DNA from: Thalassoglobus neptunius
Lineage (GTDB): Bacteria; Planctomycetota; Planctomycetia; Planctomycetales; Planctomycetaceae
DNA: 55,946 bases
Direction: 5' to 3'
Assembly (NCBI RefSeq): GCF_007859735.1
Contig: NZ_SIHI01000023.1
Location: 1-55,946, forward strand
Part shown: positions 20,485 to 29,699 of the stretch, piece after piece
Layout: every line of letters starts with the position of its first letter
Position numbering within the stretch: position 1 is the stretch's first letter
Notes under the pieces: model-generated
Told to the model about the DNA's origin: nothing
The model's database searches: none
The model's input: the letters and a program-made list of their open reading frames with translations, nothing else
Translations under genes and position numbers: made by a program

Positions 20485-21480
20485 CTAAAACTCTTCGCCG
20501 ATCGCTTCGTGTCCGTTGCGGGTGCAGAGTGCGAAGAACGTCAGGTCATCGATGTTCTTGGCAAGTGATCGGGTAGAGCCGTCTGCGAGACCGACCATGA
20601 CGAGATTGCCATGGAAGCTTCCGAATCCGAAGAAGTGGACATTGCCTGTGAGGCCACAGTTCTGAGCTTCCGGTGGAGTTCCTTCCCAATGGGTGTCGAA
20701 TCGTCCTCCGGGAATGTCATCGCGTCCGCGAGCACAGCAGGAGTAAGTGTCTCCCCAGAAACCCCCAAAGAGGGACTCTCCGAAGAGAAGGGTATTTGAC
20801 ATTCCGTCGGTGATATCCGTGTCGTCGATTCCGCTGTTCCGGAAGAAAATCCCGTTCTCAACAGGGCCTTCCGGTTCGTGGAGATATCCCATTGATCCTC
20901 GATAGCTTGAGTACCCGAGGTTCCCTGGACGCTTGTCCGGATAAGTTGCGCTCGGGCAGACATACGTTGGAATGGCTGCCTGAATGTATTCCCAGTTACT
21001 GTTCAGAGGTAAACCGGGGTCATTCGTCGTTTTGTCGAGGCGAAAGTCAATATCGAGGGTCGTCTGTTCGATGAAGTCCAGCAAGAACGCGTGGACTCCC
21101 CAATATCGCCCCATCGTCCAGTCCTGGATTGTAATGGGAGTCTGATTTCCTTGAGGAATCACGAGCGGCGAAGTGAAGTAGCTGGAAATGTCGATGTCAC
21201 AGTATGTCTGGACATCCGGGTCATCTTCATTCGCTTCGGGTTCGACCCATCCTGAAGGAAACGTGCGGTGTGCGTCGAGATAGTTGTGTGACGCCAGGCC
21301 GATTTGCTTGAGGTTGTTGAGGCAGGACGTCCGACGTGCTGATTCACGAGCCCGTTGGACGGCTGGCATCAATAGCGAGACCAGAATGCCAATGATCGCG
21401 ATCACAACCAGGAGTTCCACCAGAGTGAATCCCTGTCGTTCAACTCTGTGAGCAGCTTGGGAACGATGTCGGTGCAGCAT
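20485..21480 (-). CDS. DUF1559 protein with type IV prepilin-like N-terminus
   Basis: The protein of 331 residues carries the prepilin cleavage and methylation motif G17-F18-T-L-V-E22 followed by a hydrophobic helix ([19 protein letters not shown]). Cleavage by a prepilin peptidase is expected after G17. The rest is the DUF1559 domain (SBP_bac_10-like), with [17 protein letters not shown] near the start and [17 protein letters not shown] near the end, a pattern found in dozens of copies per planctomycete genome. It is probably a pseudopilin-type surface or secretion-system protein of unknown role. The gene is isolated, with a 337-bp gap upstream and 264 bp without a gene downstream. Confidence 0.93.
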   Translation of the reverse strand: MLHRHRSQAAHRVERQGFTLVELLVVIAIIGILVSLLMPAVQRARESARRTSCLNNLKQIGLASHNYLDAHRTFPSGWVEPEANEDDPDVQTYCDIDISSYFTSPLVIPQGNQTPITIQDWTMGRYWGVHAFLLDFIEQTTLDIDFRLDKTTNDPGLPLNSNWEYIQAAIPTYVCPSATYPDKRPGNLGYSSYRGSMGYLHEPEGPVENGIFFRNSGIDDTDITDGMSNTLLFGESLFGGFWGDTYSCCARGRDDIPGGRFDTHWEGTPPEAQNCGLTGNVHFFGFGSFHGNLVMVGLADGSTRSLAKNIDDLTFFALCTRNGHEAIGEEF

Positions 21481-21817
21481 CAGTCAACTCCTGACGGCCT
21501 GTTTCATGTTGTACAACGAGGCTGGCAACTGGAAAATGACCTCAATCGACGGGGTAAAAAGACGACTTCGTCGATTTACTCCTACAAATGTTTACCATTA
21601 TGTTAACTGCCAATCCAGACCGAATCAAATTTCTCTTTGGTGTGTGGGAGAAATCTTGAGGGTTTCATGCAGATCATGAGGCTGAAAACGGCCTCAGCCT
21701 CGATAATCGTCAACAATTCCCGGGAAAAGCCCGAAACTGTCGCAGATCGTCAAACCGCTTCTTCTTAATGGACGTTCTTGGAATGAAGACGGTGCGAAGG
21801 GAAATCGGTTCACGGTC
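21481..21817. other. Intergenic region upstream of the DUF1559 gene
   Basis: This holds the promoter of the DUF1559 gene and the end of the hemB transcript. A hairpin at 21678-21701 pairs GAGGCTGA with TCAGCCTC over an 8-base loop, but no T-tract follows on the hemB strand. An AT-rich stretch near 21580-21610 is a likely promoter area. No gene is seen. Confidence 0.35.
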
Positions 21818-22804
21818 TCAATCGTCGAGCCAGCGAGAAGCGTCCTTCGCGAAATAGGTGATAATCATATCGGCACCCGCTCGTTTGATGCTTGTGAGCA
21901 CTTCCAATGCAACTTGTCGCTCATCAATCCATCCCTGAGCGGCGGCTGCTTTGACCATGGAAAACTCTCCACTCACATTGTAGGCAGCCAGTGGAAGTTC
22001 TGAGTGGGCTTCTTTGACGCGCGTGATAATATCGAGGTAACTCAGGGCTGGTTTGACCATGAGAATGTCGGCGCCCTCTTCCACATCGAGGTCCACTTCA
22101 CGAATCGCTTCCCGACCGTTTGCGGGGTCCATTTGATAGGTGGCACGGTTTCCGAACTGAGGGGCACTCTCCGCAGCATCTCGAAACGGACCATAGAACG
22201 CGGACTGATATTTCGCAGCGTAGCTCATGATGGGAATGTGCTCGAAATGATTGTCGTCGAGTCCCATGCGGATCGTTTCGATCATCCCGTCCATCATTCC
22301 GCTCGGTGCGACCAGATCCGCACCTGCTTCGGCATGACTGACAGCTTCCCGAGCGAGCAAACGAAGAGTGGCGTCGTTGTCAACGTCGACCATTCCGGTA
22401 TTGTCATTCACGATTCCGCAATGCCCATGATCGGTGAATTCACAGAAGCAGACGTCTGTCATTACCAGAAGATTGGACGTTTCAGCTTTGATGGCTCGCA
22501 CTGCCTGTTGGACAATTCCATCATCCGAAACAGCGTCTGATCCGGTGGCATCTTTGTGTTCGGGGATTCCGAAAAGTATGACGGCCGGGATTCCCAGTTC
22601 CTCGATTTCCTTAACTTCCTGTGCCAGCAAATCGACCGACAGCTGAGATTGTCCCGGCATTGAGGCGATCGGAATTCGCTGATTCTCGCCGTGCCTGACA
22701 AAGAGCGGGAGGATGAAGTCATTGGCCGTCAGGTGAGTTTCCCGGATGAGATCTCTGAGACGCGGGTGACGGCGTAAGCGGCGCGGACGGACGTTCGGAA
22801 ACAT
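21818..22804 (-). CDS. hemB: Delta-aminolevulinic acid dehydratase (porphobilinogen synthase)
   Basis: The enzyme condenses two molecules of 5-aminolevulinate to porphobilinogen in heme and other tetrapyrrole synthesis, in the cytoplasm. At 328 residues it has the normal length. The two active-site lysines are K198 ([17 protein letters not shown]) and K251 ([10 protein letters not shown]). The cysteines C119, C121 and C129 in [14 protein letters not shown] identify the zinc-dependent type. The gene lies 38 bp downstream of the large TPR gene on the same strand and may be cotranscribed with it. The start at 22804 gives the usual FPxxRxRRLR N-terminus. No regulatory site is evident. Confidence 0.98.
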   Translation of the reverse strand: MFPNVRPRRLRRHPRLRDLIRETHLTANDFILPLFVRHGENQRIPIASMPGQSQLSVDLLAQEVKEIEELGIPAVILFGIPEHKDATGSDAVSDDGIVQQAVRAIKAETSNLLVMTDVCFCEFTDHGHCGIVNDNTGMVDVDNDATLRLLAREAVSHAEAGADLVAPSGMMDGMIETIRMGLDDNHFEHIPIMSYAAKYQSAFYGPFRDAAESAPQFGNRATYQMDPANGREAIREVDLDVEEGADILMVKPALSYLDIITRVKEAHSELPLAAYNVSGEFSMVKAAAAQGWIDERQVALEVLTSIKRAGADMIITYFAKDASRWLDD

Positions 22805-22842
22805 ATTTCAGCGGTATCCAGTGAGAGAATGAATTCAGAAAA

Positions 22843-25509
22843 TTACTCGTCGATTTCGTCTTCAGGGAGATCGTCCATCTCCAGGTCGTTGAGATCGGCT
22901 GTCGACCAGCGTGCTCCCTGCCAGACGATTCCGGGATGGTCGAGATATTCCTGTTCATCCGATTCGATATCAACAATCTGAGCGGGAAGATCTGAGCATT
23001 TGGACTGGTACGTCAGAATCAGATTCACCGCTTGCTCTTCATTCTCAGCGAGGACTCCCCAGTCCGTTTCGTAGTCGTTCCATTCCTGTTGACCGACGAG
23101 ACATGCCGGCGAATCGGCCCATGATTCACTCAGTGGTTGATGAACGTGGGCACGGTAAAGTTGAACGTTTGTCCGTTCTCCCGTGTTCATGCGAATGCGA
23201 TCGAAATAGTCTTCAGGGATCAGCCCCGCGACCAGGAGTCGATCTTCGAGTCGCTGTTGCTGAGGATAGTCGTCAGGAGCGTCGATGACAGTTTTCCAGA
23301 GTTGATTCATCAGACGCGACAAGCCGTTCGCGGAGAGGTAATTGACCTCGGAGAGTTTGCGATCGAGGACAGCTTCAAAGAGTGCGTTGACTTCGCCGTG
23401 TCTGGCGAGAGCGATGAGATTGCAAAGCCGAATCAAGTCGAGATGAAAGTCGCCGGGCGGATCGTGTTGCAGTTCAAAGTCGAGTTCCTTCAGGCTCTCT
23501 TCATGCTTCCCCTGATGCAATAACGCGACAGCCCGATAGTAATGTGTCCAGGTTTGTGCTTCGCCCAGTTCGAGAAATCGATCGAGATAGGTAAGCATGG
23601 AATCGAACTGTTCGAGTTGGAGCGATGTCATCGCTGCTTCCCAGGCAATCGACTGATCATCTGCTCCTTCCCGTAAACTCAGGTCCAGCACGGCAAGAGC
23701 GTCGCGCGGCCGGTCGGAGTCTCGATATTGATCAGCGAGCGGGATCACAACGGACGCGTCGAGGCGGTTCAGGCGAAACGCACGGGAAAAGCAGCGTTCC
23801 GATTCTCCCGCGAATCCTTCTTCTGCGTAAAAGCGGCCAGCTCTGGCGTAGTTTTGAGCATCGTTGAGGTCGAGTTTCGTGGACAGCTCAAACCAGTCCA
23901 TCAACTGATCAGGGAGAATGTCGTTGAAGTTTGCCGGATCTGCTGTTCGGAAGTAATGTCCGAGAGTTGCGACCACACTAAGTGTTTTGGCGTGATCCGG
24001 AAATTCATCCAGAATCCCAAGAGCCCACTGCCAGACTCGACGTGCCTGATCCGGACCCTGCACCAGGAACTGGCTGAGGTGAACGAGATAGGCAGCATCC
24101 ATCGGAGCGGAAATCTCGTTGGGATCGTGAGCCAGAAAGTCTTCCAGCAGCTGTTCGCGGATCGCTGGATCTTCCGACTCTCGAAGACGCAACATCGCAT
24201 CCGAAATGAAATCGCTCAGTGGTGTGTCCGTATCATCGGGCGCTGAATCGGACTCCCCTGAAGATTCAGCGGAGGACGCACTCGCTTCGTCTGTTTGGTT
24301 TTCTGATTGATCATCTTGTTGAACGGATTGCGACTCGGCCTCCGAAGACGTCACGGAATCGACCGACTGAGATCGTTGATGATCGCTTTCAAGCCACAAG
24401 CTGGCTGTCGGGTTTTTGGACTCGGGATGATCAAAGAGTTCTGCCATTCGGCTGACTGTGAGGTAATCCTGCGACTCATGGGCTTTGGCTTCCAGTCCTT
24501 TCGCTAATGCGCTGGCCCGTTTCTCATTCTGGGAAATGAGATAAGCGGAAATGAGTCGCAAACGAACTTCGAACCAGTCTTTGAGGCAGTTCTGCTCCGT
24601 CAGTTTTCGATCCCAGCCGGTCAGGATTTCAATGGCTTTGGAAACATTTCCTTCCATGAGTGCTTCGAGGGAGTCTGCGACTGCCAACTGCAATTCAAGA
24701 AACGGCCACTCTCCCGGAGGGGGAATAAGTTCACTCGACTCTGCTCGAAGTTGTCTTGGTTGCCCAGCGAGGAGGAGTGCTTCATCGCGAGTTGCCTGCA
24801 CCAGAAGTTTGGAACGGCGTTTAAGGTAAACATCTTCTTCGCCAGCCAGTTCAAGTGCCACCTTCAATTCTTCGAGCGCACGGTCCACTCGGCCTTCGAG
24901 CAGAAGGACTTTCGCCAACTTGTGATGCCCGGACCAGCGGCGGTCTTTGTTGTCGTTCGAACCTTTTCGGTATTCGAGAAGAGACTGGCATTGATGCCTG
25001 ACCATCGCGAAATCTTCAGAAGCCAGATAGACGTCGGAAGCGTACTCGCGAAAGCATTTAACGCATTCCATCTTTCCCGTCTGACGACAGATCTGAATTC
25101 CTTCGCTGATGCACTCATGCATTCCGGGTGAGTTGTATCCAGACATCATGCCGGTTGCTTCAGCAAGGTTGTCATAGGCACAACTCGACATCCAGGAGCA
25201 AACCCAGTTGTAATGGCCTTGATCGAGAGACGGCTCAATGCGCCGGGCTGCCTCTTCATCTTCAAGCAGAAGGACAAGTTCGACAGACACGTCGCGCGTC
25301 GCCTGAGGATCTAAAAGCCCGTGCCCAAATCGCATTTGATCGAACAACCCGCGCATGTAGTGAATGGCCAGTTGATGCGTCTTCGCCAAGCGAGTTGTCT
25401 CTTTGGCGGTTCTCATCGCCGTACGGATTTGACAGTTCTGAAAGTGTTCTTCAGACTTTTGGTCCTGTGTTTCGATCTGTTTGACAATATCGTTGATGTC
25501 GTCGGTCAT
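22843..25509 (-). CDS. Large TPR-repeat protein of unknown function
   Basis: The 888-residue protein is acidic and helical, with TPR-like repeats in two blocks (about 20-340 and 520-780). Examples are LLLEGRVDRALEELKVALEL and CFSRAFRLNRLDASVVIPLA. Between them, about 365-425, is a low-complexity linker rich in Ser, Glu, Asp and Gln. No signal peptide, membrane helix or catalytic motif is visible, so it is probably a cytoplasmic interaction scaffold. The C-terminal 130 residues are non-repetitive and end in a strongly acidic tail. It lies 38 bp upstream of hemB in the same direction; nothing in the sequence links the functions. Not recognised beyond the repeat class. Confidence 0.75.
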   Translation of the reverse strand: MTDDINDIVKQIETQDQKSEEHFQNCQIRTAMRTAKETTRLAKTHQLAIHYMRGLFDQMRFGHGLLDPQATRDVSVELVLLLEDEEAARRIEPSLDQGHYNWVCSWMSSCAYDNLAEATGMMSGYNSPGMHECISEGIQICRQTGKMECVKCFREYASDVYLASEDFAMVRHQCQSLLEYRKGSNDNKDRRWSGHHKLAKVLLLEGRVDRALEELKVALELAGEEDVYLKRRSKLLVQATRDEALLLAGQPRQLRAESSELIPPPGEWPFLELQLAVADSLEALMEGNVSKAIEILTGWDRKLTEQNCLKDWFEVRLRLISAYLISQNEKRASALAKGLEAKAHESQDYLTVSRMAELFDHPESKNPTASLWLESDHQRSQSVDSVTSSEAESQSVQQDDQSENQTDEASASSAESSGESDSAPDDTDTPLSDFISDAMLRLRESEDPAIREQLLEDFLAHDPNEISAPMDAAYLVHLSQFLVQGPDQARRVWQWALGILDEFPDHAKTLSVVATLGHYFRTADPANFNDILPDQLMDWFELSTKLDLNDAQNYARAGRFYAEEGFAGESERCFSRAFRLNRLDASVVIPLADQYRDSDRPRDALAVLDLSLREGADDQSIAWEAAMTSLQLEQFDSMLTYLDRFLELGEAQTWTHYYRAVALLHQGKHEESLKELDFELQHDPPGDFHLDLIRLCNLIALARHGEVNALFEAVLDRKLSEVNYLSANGLSRLMNQLWKTVIDAPDDYPQQQRLEDRLLVAGLIPEDYFDRIRMNTGERTNVQLYRAHVHQPLSESWADSPACLVGQQEWNDYETDWGVLAENEEQAVNLILTYQSKCSDLPAQIVDIESDEQEYLDHPGIVWQGARWSTADLNDLEMDDLPEDEIDE

Positions 25510-26001
25510 CTGGCAGTCTTCGGCAATCTGAGCAGAGTTCTGTGAAGAGTGAAGTCAGGAGAAAGCGCAATCGGACTCATGGTCGTCCATCCCTGTGAGA
25601 GAAGCAAACGAGTTTCAAAATCGGGGAGAAAAATGAGACGATCTCGATGAGATGAAGCCGCTCAATATCGAGGACCTGCACGAAGCTGGGATCGACGGAA
25701 TTGCAACTGAATACCAACCGAACAGAGGACGCGCGCAGGTGTCGAATGATCGATGCTGGCGAGACCTGTTCTTCGAAAGCAAAGAATTCTGGGCAGGTAA
25801 GACTGCCATGACAAAGAAAATTCGCTAGCCTTTGATTTTCGGTCATTGAGCCCCCAGGGCGTCTTCATTGTCGGTTTTCCGCGATTTCTTCGAGGATTCG
25901 TAGCATTCGTCGAATGAAACGAACTCATACGAGTGCAGAGAAACCGTCAAGAATGTTCTGGTGGCGCGAAGACAATCGACAAGTCATGTTTGGGATAAAA
26001 A
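25510..26001. other. Divergent intergenic region
   Basis: No gene, RNA or strong repeat is seen in these 492 bases between the TPR gene and the SDR gene. Short open frames here have no ribosome-binding sites. The SDR promoter should lie towards the right end. Confidence 0.35.
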
Positions 26002-26790
26002 ATGGAAAAGCAGTCGCCGTCGAATTTTCTCACAAAGTTGTTTGGGCTGCACGGAAAAACTGCCGTTGTGATCGGCGGAACTGGAGTGCTGGGCGGGGCA
26101 ATTTGTGATGCTCTGGCGGCCGCTGGAGCGTATCTCTACGTCGTTGGCCGAAATGCGGAAGCAGGCCAGGCTGTCGTTGATCGATGGCCGGAACAGGCAA
26201 AGTTCTTTCAGGCCGATGCAACGAGCGCCGATGATCTCCTCAGCTTGACTGAAGATCTCAAGTCGAACGATAAGTCGTGTGATATCCTCGTAAACGGAGC
26301 GGGCACCAATTCCGCGACTCCATTTTTCGAAATCAGCGACGAGGAATGGGACCGCATCTTTCGAGTCAATCTGTCTGGGCTGCGGGTCGCTTGCCAGGTC
26401 TTGGGCAAGTTCATGATTGATCAGAAGACTCAAGGAAGCATCATCAATATCGCTTCCATGTCCGCCCTCAAACCGCTTTCCCGAGTGTTCACATATTCGG
26501 CCAGCAAAGCAGCGGTATTGAACCTCACCGAAAACCTGGCCAGAGAATTTGCCCCCCTCGGAATTCGAGTGAATGCCATCTCTCCGGGGTTCTTCCCCGC
26601 AGAGCAGAATCGCAAGGTGCTCACACCCAGTCGTGTTGAGAGCATTATGGGACACACTCCCATGAACCGGTTCGGAAGCCCGGAAGAGCTTGCAGGAGCA
26701 GTGCTTCTTGCTGCGTCCAACCAAGCTGGGAGTTTCGTCACCGGAGCCAATCTCATCGTCGATGGCGGATTCAATGCGATGACGATCTGA
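26002..26790 (+). CDS. SDR-family oxidoreductase, D-mannonate oxidoreductase-like
   Basis: A classical short-chain dehydrogenase of 262 residues. The nucleotide-binding motif is GGTGVLGG (25-32), the structural motif NGAG (98-101), and the catalytic residues are S152, Y165 and K169 in YSASK. The opening LFGLHGKTAVVIGGTGVLGG resembles SDRs annotated as D-mannonate (fructuronate) oxidoreductase or gluconate 5-dehydrogenase. That would place it in hexuronate catabolism, reducing or oxidising a sugar acid with NAD(P). The C-terminus ends in the usual VDGGFNAMTI. No other hexuronate gene is adjacent, so the substrate remains a guess. It converges on the potassium-channel gene with a 26-bp gap. Confidence 0.85.
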   Translation: MEKQSPSNFLTKLFGLHGKTAVVIGGTGVLGGAICDALAAAGAYLYVVGRNAEAGQAVVDRWPEQAKFFQADATSADDLLSLTEDLKSNDKSCDILVNGAGTNSATPFFEISDEEWDRIFRVNLSGLRVACQVLGKFMIDQKTQGSIINIASMSALKPLSRVFTYSASKAAVLNLTENLAREFAPLGIRVNAISPGFFPAEQNRKVLTPSRVESIMGHTPMNRFGSPEELAGAVLLAASNQAGSFVTGANLIVDGGFNAMTI

Positions 26791-26816
26791 CCGACGAGCC
26801 GCTCTCAAATTTCTTT

Positions 26817-27872
26817 TCAATCGATTCGTGCGCCGCGATAAATCACGGATTTTGCCTTGTTGAATTGATTCAGGCGTTTCATCGCTGAGACATGTCCAAT
26901 GAAGACGATCACGTCTCCGGGAGAGATCCGCACGTCCGGCCCGGGGGCGCGGATTTCCTCTTCGTCGGTTTTCCGAATGGAGAGCACGACGATGCCTCGC
27001 TCTGAGCGATGTTCGATCTCGCCAATCGTTCTGTCAGCGAGGTCCGCCCCTTCACGGACGACAAATTCTTCGATGCTGACTCCCAACGGTTGAAGTTCAT
27101 CGTTCATCCGGGTCGTCTGATCGGAGTTGCAAGTCAAAAGTGTTTGATGCGGGAGCTTGATCAACTGTGCAATGCGATGTGCACCGACAGCTGCCGGCAT
27201 CACAACTTCATTGGCTCCGGAACGAATCAATTTTCGTCGCGTCGATTGCGATTCCCCGCGAGCGATGATGCGAACGTTTTCGTTGAGCTCCCGTGCCGAA
27301 AGAGTGATGAAGACGTTTGCCGCATCGTTCGGCAGGACCGTGGCAAGTGTCTCCGCGTGGGCAATTCCCACCGCTTCGAGAGTTGCCTCTTCGGTTGCGT
27401 CTCCCAGATAAACGAGATCGCCGAGTTCTTCCGCTTCGATGAGCCGTTCGCGATTGTTGTCGACAATCACAAACGGGACGCTCGCAGCTCGTAGTTCCGT
27501 GGTCAAATTCTGACCGACGCGACCGAACCCGCACACAATGACGTGGTTCTTCAGCTTCTTGATGCCTTCGGTCATTCGTCTCGCTCCGAGTGCTTTCCTG
27601 ATTTCGCCTTCCGCGATCATCTGCACGAATCCGCCCATCACAAAAACGGCAGATGTGCAGCCTGAGACGATAAACAGAATGGTGAAAATCCTCAGTGAAG
27701 GAGCTTCAATCGGCCGAACTTCACCGTAGCCGACTCCGTAAATCGTGATCACCACCATGTAGAAAGATTCGAGCAAACTCCATCCGGCGAACCAATACCC
27801 GACCACTGCGATCCCCATTGTCATGAGGAAAACGATGGTTCCGAGAATGATCTTTCTGGCCGAAGATTGCAT
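26817..27872 (-). CDS. TrkA-type potassium channel (two-TM pore plus RCK domains)
   Basis: An inner-membrane ion channel. Residues about 8-28 and 62-85 are the two membrane helices flanking a pore loop whose selectivity filter reads G46-V-G-Y-G-E; the commonest filter has T-V-G-Y-G, so the first position is glycine here. An RCK (TrkA_N) domain starts VIVCGFGRVG at 111, with DNN as the acidic nucleotide-contact strand. A TrkA_C-like domain covers about 250-345. The 351-residue length is normal for this class, in which the RCK ring gates the pore in response to ligand or nucleotide. The gene ends 26 bp from the SDR gene on the other strand and has no same-strand partner. Confidence 0.92.
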   Translation of the reverse strand: MQSSARKIILGTIVFLMTMGIAVVGYWFAGWSLLESFYMVVITIYGVGYGEVRPIEAPSLRIFTILFIVSGCTSAVFVMGGFVQMIAEGEIRKALGARRMTEGIKKLKNHVIVCGFGRVGQNLTTELRAASVPFVIVDNNRERLIEAEELGDLVYLGDATEEATLEAVGIAHAETLATVLPNDAANVFITLSARELNENVRIIARGESQSTRRKLIRSGANEVVMPAAVGAHRIAQLIKLPHQTLLTCNSDQTTRMNDELQPLGVSIEEFVVREGADLADRTIGEIEHRSERGIVVLSIRKTDEEEIRAPGPDVRISPGDVIVFIGHVSAMKRLNQFNKAKSVIYRGARID

Positions 27873-28133
27873 GCGGTGCCTGGCGCGTACCTTTCTCCTG
27901 GCCCGTCAAGAGCATCTCTGATACCGACGCGATGAAATTCACATCCTGATTCGGGGAAGTCCCTCAAGAACACGGTTTTCTTGCCGATTCACGGAGCCAG
28001 TGATCTCCTCAGGCTTTCGTGACTCATTGCCAAACTCGGTTTCACTGAGCCATTTTTGAGCAGAGTAGGCGATCGACGAGGCAGTCCGACGAGACGAATT
28101 TCGGACATCCTTTCCAATTCGTATCGAATCTTG
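27873..28133. other. Divergent intergenic region upstream of the YtrA-type operon
   Basis: No gene is supported here. It should carry the promoter of the potassium-channel gene on the minus strand; the operon promoter is listed separately. Confidence 0.3.
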
Positions 28134-28170
28134 TTGACCTGATGTGATGACTGTTATACAACTGTAGTCA
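28134..28170 (+). promoter_or_regulatory. Putative promoter with overlapping GntR-type operator
   Basis: TTGACC at 28134-28139 and TATACA at 28155-28160 form a possible -35/-10 pair, spaced rather tightly (15 bases). Overlapping the -10 is an inverted repeat, TGACT (28148-28152) and AGTCA (28166-28170), 13 bases apart. It lies about 70 bases upstream of the GntR-type gene, where an autoregulatory operator would be expected. Inferred from position and symmetry only. Confidence 0.45.
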
Positions 28171-28242
28171 CTTGGCTTGGTTCTCATGCAGATGAGAATT
28201 CACAAGCTCCATGATTCCTGGCAGTTGATGAGGCTCTGAGCC

Positions 28243-28671
28243 ATGTTTGTTCGCGTTGAAAAGGGATCAGCGGTTCCCATCTCACGGCAAATTTCCGATC
28301 AGATCCGGGCCCAATGCCTGTCCGGTCATCTCCCACTGGGAGTTCAAGTGCCATCGGTTCGCCAGCTTGCCCGGGATCTCGCCGTCAATCAAAACACGGT
28401 TCTGCGCGTGTACGAAAAACTGACAGCGGAAAATTTTCTGGAAATGAGGCATGGTGAAGGAACCTTCGTCGCGTCCGATCTTCCTTTCGAAGACTTGAAC
28501 GGACATCGTTCCAGGTTCACTGAAGAGTTTGGCCAGGTCGTCCGGCAGGGGCGCTTGCTCGGTCTGGATGGTTCGACAATGCACACGCTACTCGACGCTG
28601 CACTCGCTGCTCCCCTGGAATCAGAGGATGAGGGTGTTTCTGCGATCGAAAACACAGAGGAGCAATCATGA
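28243..28671 (+). CDS. GntR-family regulator, YtrA subfamily
   Basis: The 142-residue cytoplasmic repressor has an N-terminal winged helix-turn-helix (about 8-78), including VPSVRQLARDLAVNQNTVLR and the wing ending MRHGEGTFV. It is followed only by a short helical tail, the layout of the YtrA subfamily, which lacks a large ligand domain. YtrA regulators usually repress the ABC transporter operon they head, and that arrangement is present: the ATPase gene starts within its stop codon (ATGA at 28668-28671). An inverted repeat over the probable promoter at 28148-28170 is the likely operator. The inducing signal is unknown; in other bacteria such systems often respond to cell-envelope-active compounds. 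Confidence 0.92.
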   Translation: MFVRVEKGSAVPISRQISDQIRAQCLSGHLPLGVQVPSVRQLARDLAVNQNTVLRVYEKLTAENFLEMRHGEGTFVASDLPFEDLNGHRSRFTEEFGQVVRQGRLLGLDGSTMHTLLDAALAAPLESEDEGVSAIENTEEQS

Positions 28672-29600
28672 CTGAGCCCGTCATTCAGATCCGAAATGTC
28701 AGTAAGTCGTTCCGAAACACCAACGTCCTCGACGAACTCGATTTGTCCGTCTCCGCGGGAGAGACGTTCGCCTTTCTTGGACGCAATGGGGCAGGCAAGA
28801 CGACAACCATCAAGTTGATGATGGGGCTGCTGACTCCTGACAGTGGAGAGCTGTCCCTCCTTGGAGTCAATCCGGTCACCGATGCTGTGAAGCTGCGAAG
28901 CATGATCGGTTATCTCGCCGAAGATCAGACTATGTATGACTGGATGCGGGTCGATGAAATTATTCGATTTGTCGCTCCGTTTTATCCAACATGGGATCAA
29001 AAGCTCGCCAACGAATATGTAAAACAATTCGCGCTGCCGGTCCGGACACGAATTAAACATCTTTCAAAAGGGCAAACCGTTCGACTGGGGCTTGTGCTGG
29101 CACTCTCTCATCGTCCCGAACTGGTGATTCTGGATGATCCCGCCCTCGGCCTGGATCCGATTATGAGGCGCGATTTTAACAGGGATCTGGTGACACACCT
29201 CCAAGCTGAAGGACGAACAGTCTTATACAGTTCCCACTTATTATATGAAGTCGAAGCTGTCGCTGATACCGTCGCGATCCTGCACGAAGGAAAGATCGTT
29301 CGGACGGCAGCGACTGAAGACTTGAGAAGAGATGTCAAACGTTTCACGCTCAGCCCACAAGACCTTTCCAAGGTTGGGACTCAAATTGAAGTCCTCGATG
29401 GTCGTCTGCTGGTCAATGAAGTCAGTCTGATTGTTGATGGTGCTCCGCAGGCAGCTCAACTTCTTGAGCAGGAAGGGATCTCTTGCCGGATCTCCGATCT
29501 CAACCTCGATGAAATCTTCGAAGCTTTTGTGATGGGTGATCGGAAGATTCGACTCGAGTGGCCGGAGCGTGAGCCCGTCGCCGCCTCGAGCCTCACGTGA
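28668..29600 (+). CDS. ABC transporter ATP-binding protein
   Basis: The 310-residue nucleotide-binding subunit has Walker A GRNGAGKTT, signature LSKGQ and Walker B LVILDDPALGLDP. The second acidic residue is Asp where most ABC proteins have the catalytic Glu, as also occurs in YtrB-type ATPases. The H-loop histidine is in LYSSHLLYE. A C-terminal extension of about 90 residues after the core is typical of drug- or antibiotic-exporter ATPases (CcmA/YtrB group). It is translationally coupled to the YtrA-type regulator and followed by its membrane partner. Probable role: energising export of, or resistance to, an unidentified substrate. Confidence 0.93.
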   Translation: MTEPVIQIRNVSKSFRNTNVLDELDLSVSAGETFAFLGRNGAGKTTTIKLMMGLLTPDSGELSLLGVNPVTDAVKLRSMIGYLAEDQTMYDWMRVDEIIRFVAPFYPTWDQKLANEYVKQFALPVRTRIKHLSKGQTVRLGLVLALSHRPELVILDDPALGLDPIMRRDFNRDLVTHLQAEGRTVLYSSHLLYEVEAVADTVAILHEGKIVRTAATEDLRRDVKRFTLSPQDLSKVGTQIEVLDGRLLVNEVSLIVDGAPQAAQLLEQEGISCRISDLNLDEIFEAFVMGDRKIRLEWPEREPVAASSLT

Positions 29601-29699
29601 TGAATCACGTACGTTTTGTTGAAGAATTCCGCCTGCAACGGATGCGGTTGCTGTTATAAATCGGTGCAGATTGTCGTTCGGTACGAAGGTGAACAAGCC

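Noticed and set aside
21678-21701. Hairpin downstream of hemB considered as its terminator
   Set aside because: Only 8 bp, more than 100 bases from the stop and no T-tract; mentioned under the intergenic entry only.
25984-26820. 278-codon minus-strand frame opposite the SDR gene
   Set aside because: It mirrors a well-supported SDR gene and has no independent signal.
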